This document shows positions 1 through 7,307 of a stretch of DNA of 14,392 nucleotides, in pieces (position 1 is the first letter of the stretch; each line of letters starts with the position of its first letter). The DNA lies in assembly GCA_004151065.3 (NCBI GenBank), contig NWUY0304710087.1, positions 1 to 14,392 of the forward strand, written 5' to 3'. The notes under the pieces were generated by a model that had not been told where the DNA came from, searched no databases, and saw nothing but the letters and a program-made list of their open reading frames with translations. The position numbers were made by a program, and so were the translations under genes. This DNA comes from Larix sibirica (lineage: Eukaryota; Streptophyta; Pinopsida; Pinales; Pinaceae).

Positions 1-79
1 ACCAAAAAATTTACACCTCAAGAAATTTGATCCCTCTCGGTGCTTGATAGATCTGGGTTTAAGATGGATCTATGTTGGT

Positions 80-440
80 TTTAATTTTTTTATTTCTACA
101 TCCAAAACTTCTTTATTTGTATTACATTTTTCATTTTATTTTTAATATTGTAATTGTTATTTATAATATATAGATTGATATATTTTTTTTAAATATTATA
201 GTTTCATTATGCATTACATTTCGAAGTGATCAAATCAAACTATTTAATAGCTAGATCTATTGAACTATTCGAATATTATATTTTCATAATATGCATTATA
301 TTATTGTTTGATTTCAAAGTAACGTATGAAATAGCTCGAACTATTTTCTTAACCGCAGGTAAACCCTCGATTGACCTCGATCGAGAGTTTTTAAGACCTC
401 GATATGCCTTTAGTGCCCTTTTCTACATTCTGATTTTATT
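80..440. repeat. Tandem duplication, copy 1 (AT-rich, noncoding)
   Basis: This stretch recurs at 511-881, offset by 432-440 bases. Landmarks shared in the same order are ctacatccaa (96 and 531), an atatattttttt run, cattatgcattacattt, a tatttaatagct block, taaaccctcga and cctttag.gccctt (409 and 849). Differences are scattered substitutions and small indels, so the duplication is old. No coding potential is convincing; the only open frame (226-492) starts with GTG and crosses the copy boundary. It could be part of an unrecognised noncoding element or a local duplication. Confidence 0.85.
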
Positions 441-488
441 GGCCATTTTGCAATGCGAAAAATGGCCCATGGTTTTGGCAACCCATGG
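441..488. repeat. Short inverted and direct repeats in the spacer between the duplicate units
   Basis: At 441-467 a 9-bp perfect inverted repeat (ggccatttt ... aaaatggcc) flanks a 9-base loop. It is followed by two copies of cccatgg (466-472 and 482-488), itself containing the palindrome CCATGG. It lies in the roughly 70-base spacer between the two duplicate units and has no counterpart after copy 2. Function unknown. Confidence 0.6.
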
Positions 489-510
489 TTAATTTGCCCT
501 TGATATTGAA

Positions 511-881
511 TTTTCTTTATTATTTTGTTTCTACATCCAAAAATTCTTTATTTGGATTGCATTTTTATTTTTATTTTTAATATCGTCATTGCTAATTACA
601 ATTTTAGATTGATATATTTTTTTAAAATATTATATTTTCATTATGCATTACATTTCAAAGCGATCAAATTGAACTATTTAATAGCTATCTATTGAACTAT
701 TCAAATATAATATTTTCATAATATGCATTACACTATTGTTTAATTTCAAAGTAATGTATAAAATAGTCGAACTATTTTATTAACCACGAGTAAACCCTCG
801 ATCGAGGGTTTTTAAGACCTCAATCGAGCTAATAGCTTGAAAACATGCCTTTAGCGCCCTTTTTTACAGATCTGATTTCAC
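511..881. repeat. Tandem duplication, copy 2
   Basis: Second copy of the 80-440 unit, in the same orientation. Relative to copy 1 it has an extra segment near 821-842 (caatcgagctaatagcttga) and a symmetrical version of the CTCGATCGAG block. The similarity fades after about 881, where unique AT-rich sequence begins. Confidence 0.85.
792..811. repeat. Perfect 20-bp palindrome
   Basis: aaaccctcgatcgagggttt equals its own reverse complement over all 20 bases with no loop. Copy 1 of the duplication holds only the 10-bp core ctcgatcgag (376-385) in an otherwise asymmetric context. No protein binding is claimed. Confidence 0.9.
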
Positions 882-1740
882 TGCCCTCTTTGCCAGGCAT
901 AAACCATATCATCATCAATCCACTGGCATATAATTTATGTGTTTTTAACTTCATATGATATTCTTTTAATTTTTTTTTTAAACTTACACTTTAAAGACCA
1001 TGTCCACAATATCGAAGCAACTCAAAGAAAAATCAACATAAAAAGTACACAACCAAAAAAATCCAAAATATGTATATGCCCCACATCGACACATCCTCTT
1101 CAAAAGGGTATTTTTGGTTTTTAATTTTTGTAATCGGTAAAAAAAATTATGAGAACACATGTATACAAAATGCGATTAAATTTTGCAATGGTTAGTTTTG
1201 AAAATTAATAAAAAATATAATTTTCCAAAATAAATTTGAAAAAAATATGTGCACCCCACTACATTCTATGTAGATTATGCTCATATATTTTTTTCAAAAT
1301 CTATACATTTATCATTAAATTATTTTACATGCACACAAACCACTTGTTAACTTTTCATTAAATTTACAAGAACAAGCCTTTCATTAAATGCAATTTTGAC
1401 ACATTAAATGATATTATTTTTTTAAATATAACTGGAAAGACAACATAATTCCCTGCAATTTGTTTTTTTGTTGCATGTCAAAAAAGACATATATGAGTTT
1501 TGAGGGATTTGATTTAATAAATGTGTAAAATATCACATTTTCACCATCACTTTTAGCCAAAAAATGTTACCCAACTTCATGGATTCACCCTTTATCAATT
1601 TCAATGTTTTTAGATGGTATTGGTTCTTAATTGACAAATGTACTTGGCTGAAAGAAATTCTCAACTAGTCTTGGTTTTGTTAGTTGTGGTGATGGCTCTA
1701 GATGAGCAGCATGGAAGTCAATGACTATATTGTATTTGTG
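882..1740. other. AT-rich noncoding stretch without a recognised gene
   Basis: Poly-A and poly-T runs and short low-complexity words dominate. The octamer cattaaat occurs four times at 1313, 1356, 1382 and 1402, too short to call a repeat family. The only open frame (939-1124) is short and simple in composition. No LTR terminus, primer site or coding similarity was found, although the 5' end of the copia element at 2130 would be expected somewhere upstream of it. Confidence 0.6.
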
Positions 1741-1744
1741 GGGT

Positions 1745-2155
1745 ACTAACACATGTAGCTTATTTTGCATCGCCCGTCATTCTCTAGTGGTATCTTCATA
1801 GCAAAATTGGTAGTTTTGAGATCGCTTAACATATTGATTGTTTATGCAAGAGGAACTTGTGCTTCAGCTTGGAAGCTGACGTTGACCCTATCATTCGTTT
1901 GTTGTATCCTTATGTCTAAGAAATACATGTGTTGAAGTATTCTTTCAACTTCATTATGCATCATTTTCTTTCCTGCAGCCATTTTGCTTCTTGTTGCAAT
2001 TATGCTTGTTGTTGTCTTTCTTTATGAAGTAATTGCTATAGTGCTTCCCATTTCCTATTCTCCATTGTCTTTTGTTGTCTAACAGTCAAGTCTACCACCA
2101 CCATTTGGTTAGCCCGGAGTTTGCTGTAGACATGTGCAAAGTGTGATGGCCACTA
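1745..2155 (-). pseudogene. Broken minus-strand reading frame, Q/E/K-rich, unidentified
   Basis: On the minus strand about 40 codons are open from near 2150 to a TAG near 2020. The same frame continues through TAA and TGA as a glutamine, glutamate and lysine rich stretch that includes the peptides MENRKWEAL and KERQQQA. A second frame, open for nearly 60 codons to about 1833, takes over near 1978 and includes HNEVERILQHMYF and DRVNVSFQAEAQ. The composition suggests a coiled-coil or Gag-like segment. I do not recognise the family. T-rich plus-strand DNA tends to produce Q and K codons on the other strand by chance, so this is tentative. Confidence 0.3.
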
Positions 2156-2690
2156 CAAATGTTAACTTGGTCCTATCTCTTGCATCTCAGCCTAGCCAAA
2201 ATTTGGTTCCCACTCCAAACTAGACTAATAACTAACAATCATCCAACAAGAAGAGGAAACCCAAGAGTAAGAGGATGAATCAAGGACAAGGGACAACAGA
2301 CCTAATGCAAGGGGGAAATGACAAACCCAACCAATTTATAATGCAAACTTAATAGAGAATAATTAATAAAGTAATGAAAAATCACCCTCGCACAATTTGC
2401 AACGTAGCTGGTCATTATACTCACATTTTCCTGGAGCTCTCAGGACTTCGTGACTTCCCCACTCATAGCAATGAACCTAATCAAGATTCCTCATCCATGA
2501 TGGATCTTCTTATAGTGCACATTTTGTAGTACACTACACTTTGGTCCTCTTATTCTAAGCAAGAGTGAATAATTGACCCTAGAGCTACTCAACATATGAC
2601 CAGACATGAACACCTTCTCTATGATTATAAACAACAGCATAATGGTGAGAGGGCGGTTATTAGTGACAATTCATCCCTACAAGTTTTATA
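2130..2690 (+). pseudogene. Ty1/copia gag C-terminus and protease remnant
   Basis: Three landmarks share one reading frame. A basic patch at 2236-2300 (SNKKRKPKSKR) fits a Gag nucleic-acid binding region. A degenerate CCHC knuckle lies at 2389-2430 (RTICNVAGHYTHIF), spaced exactly C-x2-C-x4-H-x4-C, but its first and last cysteines are Arg and Phe. A protease active-site block at 2575 reads DPRATQHM, where copia proteases have D-S/T-G-A. A downstream peptide DNSSLQV (about 2665) is also typical of the family. In-frame stops TAG 2527 and TGA 2566 separate knuckle and protease. Assignment to copia rests on this order plus the integrase that follows. Gag upstream of 2130 is not recognisable. Confidence 0.7.
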
Positions 2691-3280
2691 CATGGGCTTA
2701 TGGCTACATCTTCTATTGGGGGAGCTAAGTAATCCATCACCTTCATTGATGAAGTGTTTGGAAAGTTCCCAGAATTGTGGAAAATCAAAACAATAAGGAG
2801 ATCAAGTGTCTTAGCACTGATGGAGAATGTGAATATATTGGAAATTTTTTTATTGATTCATAAGATCTCAAGCATCTCTTGGAAACTAACTATTTCTTAC
2901 ACTCCACATCAAATGGATTCGTGGAACATAAGAATAGGGCTATCAAGGAGATGAATCGCTACATGCTTCACTCCAAGAAAATGAAGCTTTATTTTTGTGG
3001 AGAGGAGATTGTTTGTGCAACTTATATCATCAATAGAACCACCCCTACTTGTATTGTCAAAGGCAATGCAAAACCCTTCTATTTCGCATTTCAAATTTTT
3101 GGATCCAAAGCATGGTCCCATGTTGTAAATGAAAGGTGGAACATATCAATGTCTCTAGATTTCTATGCTCTAGTTGGCTTTGATTGAAACTTCTCAAGGA
3201 CATTATCTTTATGATCCCACCACTCATAGGGTGGTTGAACATAGAAGATATTTTGATGAGGTTCATACTCAGAGTCTACC
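2691..3280 (+). pseudogene. Ty1/copia integrase core remnant
   Basis: The frame enters at 2691 (GLMATSSIGGAK), passes TAA 2730, and continues as FIDEVFGKFPELWKI. Near 2780 it shifts, and 2783-3187 carries the core with STDGECEY (catalytic Asp codon 2819) and SNGFVEHKNR (catalytic Glu codon 2924). The spacing is 34 residues, one short of the usual 35. An in-frame TAA lies at 2861. YIINRTTP and ALVGFD follow, then a further shift at about 3188 leads to YDPTTHRVVEHRRYFDE. The sequence between the protease block and GLM is only a few codons, so the pre-integrase zinc-binding module and probably the first catalytic Asp are missing. About 20 residues also seem lost just after FID. Integrase would insert element DNA into the genome; this copy cannot. 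Confidence 0.88.
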
Positions 3281-3990
3281 ATGATCTCTTCCATTCTTCT
3301 TTAAGAATATTTTTCATATGGTTCTCAGCATGCTTCCCCAGATCATGCTTATCCTCATCACTACACAAGGCCTCTTCCATATTATTTTTGTCATGTTTTA
3401 ATGGAGCCTTCTTCAAAGTGTAATGTTGGTCCTTTGTATACTTCTGCATGTACTCCTACAATGTATGGGAAAATTCCTATCACTGATGGGAAGCTTCTTA
3501 ATGATTCATCCATTTCTCCTATTGTAGACATCTCTTCATTTCTTCAAGTCATGCTCATCAAAAGACTCATTTGGTGCTTATGTTGCAGATGACTGCTTTT
3601 GTCGATGGCTCATCCAATTCACTTGTTGCAAATGACTTCTCACATATTCACAGTCATCCTAAGAGTTCAAATCCATTATAAAATTATGAATATGGAGACA
3701 CCTTGCATGACTATGTTGTCACATGTTGCTCTTCAGTCTGATAGGCCAAGGCCTATACCTAAGTGGGTTATCTCAACTCTTCTTGACACAACAAATTCTC
3801 TTGTTGGTCCATCTAAGTGCTATCAAGACAAATCTCCTCCGCCTTGGGCCATTCTTTCTCATCTCCACCACCAACCACTATTACTCAATTATCTAATGTC
3901 CCTACGGAACTACAACATCTCCCACCTAAACCTCTATGGAGCTTAGTCTCGATTATTCATAACCTTAATGACTTTATGAAGGAGCAAAGT
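3281..3990 (+). pseudogene. Ty1/copia integrase-to-RT linker, decayed
   Basis: Downstream of the integrase the reading frame is Ser/Pro/His rich, as is usual for the variable linker between copia integrase and RT. The best landmark is RPRPIPKWV at 3743-3769, similar to the proline-tryptophan block that precedes RT in many plant copia polyproteins. A further PPKPLW peptide lies near 3925. Frames change several times, so no single ORF spans the region. RT should follow but no RT motif is found before the LTR-like sequence at 4103. The body therefore ends in a deletion of RT and RNase H. Confidence 0.6.
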
Positions 3991-4102
3991 CGAGTTTGGG
4001 GGGGTGATATGGCACTCTGTGCATCATTGAGAGAAGTGAATCTTGTAAGCTTGTATTGTTAATGGATTCTCTCTATGGCCTCACATTTAGCTCAAGTGGT
4101 GT

Positions 4103-4394
4103 TGTTGGAATTATTGGTGTAATCTACATATGTGGCCACAACCCATTCATATGTGTCATTATGTACTTGCAATCATCACTAAGGTAGTATCTTGTTTCAC
4201 TTATTGTATACTATATTTATGGTTAAGGTCACCCTAGTCAAACATTATTTATAAGTTCAATAACCCTCTTGCAAAGTGTGCCCTTGTTATGTGGGGCCCT
4301 TAACCCCCTCTTAGGAGGACACCTCACTTTAGTTTTCATTGGCATCACCTCATGTTGTGACTTTCTTGATCCAATATATAAAGTGTGATAACCA
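4103..4394 (+). mobile_element. Probable Ty1/copia LTR
   Basis: The stretch begins tgttggaatt directly after ctcaagtggt, a decayed version of the purine-rich tract that typically precedes copia 3' LTRs. It ends acca at 4394, just before a primer-site-like sequence. A TATA-like tttataag at 4248-4255 is placed about as expected for a 290-bp LTR. A second TATA-like box (tatataaa, 4375-4382) lies too close to the end to be the promoter. A small inverted repeat (cctc-ttag-gagg, 4307-4318) sits in the predicted transcribed part. No second copy is present in the window to fix the borders, so the ends are inferred. Confidence 0.5.
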
Positions 4395-4398
4395 TAGC

Positions 4399-4411
4399 TA
4401 GAACTAGAGCC
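4399..4411 (+). promoter_or_regulatory. Decayed tRNA-iMet primer binding site
   Basis: tagaactagagcc matches the complement of the plant initiator-Met tRNA 3' end (TGGTATCAGAGCC) at 9 of 13 positions, and three of the four mismatches are transitions. It follows the putative LTR by four bases and is followed by cattatccagagtcgcgag, a context common after copia primer sites. The role is to prime minus-strand DNA synthesis. Confidence 0.45.
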
Positions 4412-4574
4412 ATTATCCAGAGTCGCGAGTCAGAGTTCGATCCATGAGCAAGAGTTGACAGCAATGTTCCAAAGAAGTAGACAAAAGGCACATTGACCCA
4501 AATTGGTTTCCTTTAAGCTTATGAAGAGCCAAAAGACTCCCAATGGAAAAGTGTGATCTGAAATGGATCCAAAC
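4412..4574 (+). other. Copia-like leader, noncoding
   Basis: Sequence after the primer-like site with no open frame of note on the plus strand. It contains gagttcgatcc (4433-4443), which resembles a tRNA B box but is better read as retrotransposon leader. It runs into the first copy of the purine-rich repeat. Confidence 0.35.
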
Positions 4575-4816
4575 AAAATGAATGGTTTTAAAATCTCAAT
4601 AGACAAGTGATTCAACAATTAATGAAGGTGAAATAAAAGAAAATGAGTACAAATTTTAAAAAATAATTAAGAAAAGAAAAGAGAGGAAGAAAAATAAAAA
4701 TAGGAGAGAAGAGTTGGGAATGAGAAATGAAAGGTTGGGCCTTTTGGAATTCCCATTACCCCTAGCTCTACCTATATGTTACTGCAATTCCACTCACAAA
4801 GTGATTTTAGCTAACA
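4575..4816 (+). repeat. Direct repeat copy A, purine-rich
   Basis: Matches 5030-5262 in the same orientation at an offset near 455. Shared blocks in order are aaaatgaatggttt, attcaacaatta, gaaggtgaaataaaagaaa, ttttaaaaaataa, aaataaaaataggagag, gggaaatgaaagg-like, cctatat and ttgcaattccactca. The middle (about 4625-4737) is a long A/G-rich tract on the plus strand. Copies have diverged through indels and substitutions. Copy A has no counterpart of the hairpin found in copy B. Confidence 0.85.
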
Positions 4817-5029
4817 AAGAGGTGAGGATGCACAAAAATTGTATAAATTATTGAACCATAGAGCCATGAACTGCATTATACCTACATTGTCAAAATGAAG
4901 ACTAAGCAACCATTAGACACTGGTTTTCCCGTTTGCATTTCCAGGATTAAAAGTCTCATGTCTTATGATGTGGTTTGATTGTTGTGTCTAATATTGTGGA
5001 TTTCATTTTTGGTATTAGTGCATCAAGAT
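4817..5029 (+). other. Spacer between direct repeats with a primer-site-like sequence at its end
   Basis: No coding frame is recognised. Near its right end tggtattagtgc (5011-5022) matches the tRNA-iMet complement TGGTATCAGAGC at 10 of 12 bases, with copy B of the repeat starting eight bases later. This could be the LTR-to-leader border of a second copia fragment, but a 12-base match alone is weak and no LTR is recognised in front of it. Confidence 0.35.
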
Positions 5030-5262
5030 AAAATGAATGGTTTGTAAATCTTAATAAACAAGCAATTCAACAATTAGTGAAGGTGAAATAAAAGAAACCG
5101 ACAATGCAAGTTTTAAAAAATAAGAAACTAAAAGAGAAATAAAAATAGGAGAGGAGAGTTGGAAATGGGAAATGAAAGGTCGGGTCTTTTGGCCTTCCCA
5201 TCGGGAAGGCTATGCCTATATCTTATTGCAATTCCACTCATAGAGGGGTCTTATGCTAAGCC
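5030..5262 (+). repeat. Direct repeat copy B
   Basis: Second copy of the 4575-4816 repeat. It differs by losing part of the A/G tract and by having a palindromic insert near 5192-5210. It follows a primer-site-like sequence, so the repeat may derive from the leader or gag start of a copia element. Whether copies A and B came from one internal duplication or from two elements cannot be settled here. Confidence 0.85.
5192..5210. repeat. 8-bp stem, 3-base loop hairpin
   Basis: gccttccc-atc-gggaaggc forms a perfect short hairpin inside direct repeat copy B. Copy A reads differently at this place, so the hairpin arose in copy B or was lost in A. Confidence 0.8.
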
Positions 5263-5577
5263 CTAGATATTGTAACATTGCATTTCTATTATTATATTAT
5301 TATTCTCTATTTCTAGACTAGGACCTTAGTTGTAATAGTACGGTAGACTAAGATATTAGTTTTAATTGTTGCATTTGTCTCCTATGTATACCAAGTAAAT
5401 CTAGTTTAAAGATTATCTCATCCAATCTTGTGCATTTGATACATTGTAAAAGGAGGTTGCCCTCTCGAAGAGGCTTCTTATTCATCTCTTTATTTCATTC
5501 TCAAGGTGTTGGGTTACTCTCTCTTTCAATTTTTATTGCTATTTTGATCATTTATGCTTAACATGGTAAGTTTGAGC
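5263..5577 (+). mobile_element. LTR/U5-like segment ending at a primer-site-like sequence
   Basis: An AT-rich part is followed by a pyrimidine-rich tail (ccctctcgaagaggc, ttcttattcatctc, ctctctctttcaat), a composition typical of the transcribed R-U5 part of plant copia LTRs. The stretch ends ttaaca at 5563, immediately followed by tggtaagtttgagc (5564-5577), which resembles TGGTATCAGAGC with a short disruption. No left border is recognised and no second copy is present, so this is an inference from texture and the terminal motif. Confidence 0.35.
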
Positions 5578-5639
5578 ATAAACTACATGCATATGTATTT
5601 GGGCAGATTTTATCATCTAATCTCCTTATACTTGTTCTT

Positions 5640-6365
5640 GGGAATAATTTCTTTAAAGAGAAGAGGAATACTAAGATAATGAGTTTTAACATACAATAAA
5701 AACCTAATTTGAATGAGATTTATAGGATACTCTGCTTCTGTTGAAGAAATAACAAGAGCTTGTTATTTCTTACAATCCCAGGTGATAGGTTCGGAACCAA
5801 GGAGGAAAACATAACCTACAATAGACTTTTGATCATCAAGGTCATAAGCCTAATATAAACATGTAAAACAAACCAAAATAGGATATTGTTTTGAATGATA
5901 CTTTATTCCAAACTAAATTGTACCTTGGATATACCAAATTATCCTTGTTGTTGCTTTCCAATGGCTTTCATGTGGATATTTCATATAGTGGGCAATGAGA
6001 TTAACGACAAATGAAATGTAGGGAAAATATGGGTTAAATACAAGTGGCTACCAACTAATTGTCTCTAAAAAGTGGCATCCACTTTGAGTGAAGTATAAGT
6101 GGCAACAAGCCTAACTCCAAATTGGAAGGGAGTTGCGGTTGGTTTACATGTGCCCATGTGAAAGGAGCAAAGGAGGTCATAGGCATAACTAGCTTGAGAA
6201 AGATAAATTTCTTCATTTGCTTTTGAAACTTGGAGGCTAATAAAATATTGCAAAGGTCCTAAGTCCATCATTTCAAATATTTTCCTAAGGTTGGACTTCA
6301 CATGGTTAAGTAAATGGGGATCACTACTAGTGAGAATAAGTTCATCAACATAAATTGCATGCGTT
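5640..6365 (-). pseudogene. Ty1/copia reverse transcriptase C-terminal half and RNase H remnant
   Basis: Reading the minus strand from 6365 down, the RT active-site block reads YVDEL (6338-6352), where the family has YVDD, so the second catalytic Asp is Glu. KSNLRKIFEMMDLG and YLSQASYAYDLL follow, then CKPTATPF and KVDATF, then TAG at 6065. A shift near 6005 gives HYMKYPHESHWKA. RNase H continues as DDQKSIVGYVFLLGSE and SSTEAEYP down to about 5715, with several in-frame stops. The motif order is that of plant copia pol. Sequence down to about 5640 may be the last RNase H codons. The N-terminal half of RT is not found upstream. These are the domains absent from the plus-strand copia piece at 2130-3990. 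Confidence 0.85.
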
Positions 6366-6637
6366 TAACAACCAAAAATTTTCCACCTACCTTGTCATTA
6401 ATTTCATCACCATTATGCATCATAATCAGCAATATTAACACTATTTTCCATCTCACATCATCCATATGACCTGAGGAAGTGACCAAAATATCCAAAAATT
6501 GAAAGTCAAACTAAAAAATTGACCATATCTAGAGGGTCATGCCTTTTCCTTTAACAAGCGTGACACTAGTCACACATATTGTCCAAAAAGTCATGACCTA
6601 GTCCCAAAAAATGAAAATTCAATTATCATTCATCACT
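6366..6637 (-). other. Unassigned stretch upstream of the copia RT fragment
   Basis: On the minus strand this should encode the N-terminal half of RT if the copia fragment were collinear. No RT motif could be recognised in any frame. The only open frame (6298-6495) overlaps the RT active-site region in a different frame. The DNA may be an unrelated insertion or too decayed to read. Confidence 0.4.
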
Positions 6638-6934
6638 TCATGCTTCCCTAAGGGAAGTAGTGGCTAAAAGTGGACACATATATTGACATTGTCGAAACCA
6701 ATAACGAATATAACTTCCTAACCTCTCCACTAAGAAATCAATGGAATGGAGAGCATCCACATTGGATCTAGATCCTTTTTTTACCAGTCTTTCATCTAAA
6801 AGGAATCCCTCGTGGTCACTTTCATAATTCCAATTCTCTAAAAAAAACAGTGTGGTTATGTTGTCGGATTCTTGATAAAAAAGAGAAGGAGACCATATTA
6901 CACTTTCTACTTTCACCATAAAGAATGTCGACAT
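6638..6934 (-). CDS. Unidentified 98-codon open frame
   Basis: This is an uninterrupted minus-strand frame of 98 codons, notable among so many broken frames. It is aromatic and charged, with peptides such as ENWNYESDHEGFLLDERL and ERLGSYIRYWFRQ, and has no signal peptide, membrane segment or motif that I recognise. It lies between the copia RT fragment and the sequence leading into the gypsy 5' LTR, so it may be part of an LTR or a third element and may be open by chance. No function is proposed. Confidence 0.2.
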   Translation of the reverse strand: MSTFFMVKVESVIWSPSLFYQESDNITTLFFLENWNYESDHEGFLLDERLVKKGSRSNVDALHSIDFLVERLGSYIRYWFRQCQYMCPLLATTSLREA

Positions 6935-7284
6935 AGAACACTTGGCTGGAGATTGGGGTCACAAAGGAGACCGACAAACCTTCCCTTGGATCAACCATAT
7001 AGGCCTGTTGTCCTCTACAAACTATACCAAGGTGTGTATATCACTAGATTCTTTGTGTAACCATAATAAAAACTTCATTCTTTATATTATGCACTCTCGT
7101 TGGATTGCTTGTTCTCTGATTTATATTATGCACTCTCTTTGGATTGCTTGTTCTCTGATTTATGTTTAAGAGTGTATATCTTTATTTTTATTTAGTTTTA
7201 TTTCTATTTCCATTTCTAATCTGCTACCGAGGATCGCACAACCCCTTGGTGAGTGGTGGAGTGTATGAAAAATCATGCACCACA
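6935..7284 (+). mobile_element. Probable 3' part of the gypsy 5' LTR
   Basis: The LTR is inferred because a tRNA-Asp primer-like site starts six bases after 7284 and gag follows downstream. The stretch contains an AATAAA-type signal (7065-7070), the 39-bp tandem repeat and a T-rich segment. It ends gcaccaca before tattt-TGG. The left border is arbitrary, as no TG terminus with a matching 3' LTR is available. Confidence 0.4.
7081..7158 (+). repeat. 39-bp tandem repeat, two copies
   Basis: 7081-7119 and 7120-7158 are 39-base units beginning tttatattatgcactctc and ending gttctctga. They differ at one position (g versus t at base 19 of the unit). A partial third start (tttat) follows. The near identity contrasts with the decay all around, so this is a recent local duplication, probably by replication slippage or unequal exchange. 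Confidence 0.95.
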
Positions 7285-7289
7285 TATTT

Positions 7290-7307
7290 TGGCAACAATA
7301 TTGGGGA
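7290..7307 (+). promoter_or_regulatory. Decayed tRNA-Asp primer binding site
   Basis: tggcaacaatattgggga matches the complement of the plant tRNA-Asp(GTC) 3' end at 11 of 18 positions, and most differences are transitions. The match continues into the next bases (TTG against TCG). The preceding tattt and the LTR-like CA end fit the usual layout. tRNA-Asp priming is known for plant OTA gypsy elements. Confidence 0.5.

Noticed and set aside
226-492. 88-codon open frame in the left AT-rich region
   Set aside because: It starts with GTG, spans one duplicate unit and the spacer, and the frame is not kept in copy 2.
1313-1409. Four cattaaat words as a repeat array
   Set aside because: Spacing is irregular and the words are AT-rich, so chance explains them.
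1786-1797. tggtatcttc as a primer binding site
   Set aside because: The match to the tRNA-iMet complement stops after seven bases and no LTR end precedes it.
4005-4012. Run of seven G (4005-4011) followed by TGATATGG as an alternative PPT and LTR start
   Set aside because: Possible, but the start at 4103 fits better the LTR length and the primer site at 4399.
4433-4443. gagttcgatcc resembling a tRNA B box (tRNA gene or SINE)
   Set aside because: No A box or cloverleaf partner was found, and the context is that of a copia leader after a primer site.
6942-7169. 75-codon open frame with a repeated MHS-WIACSLIY peptide
   Set aside because: The repeat peptide is the 39-bp tandem DNA repeat read in frame; 39 is a multiple of three, so the frame stays open by arithmetic.
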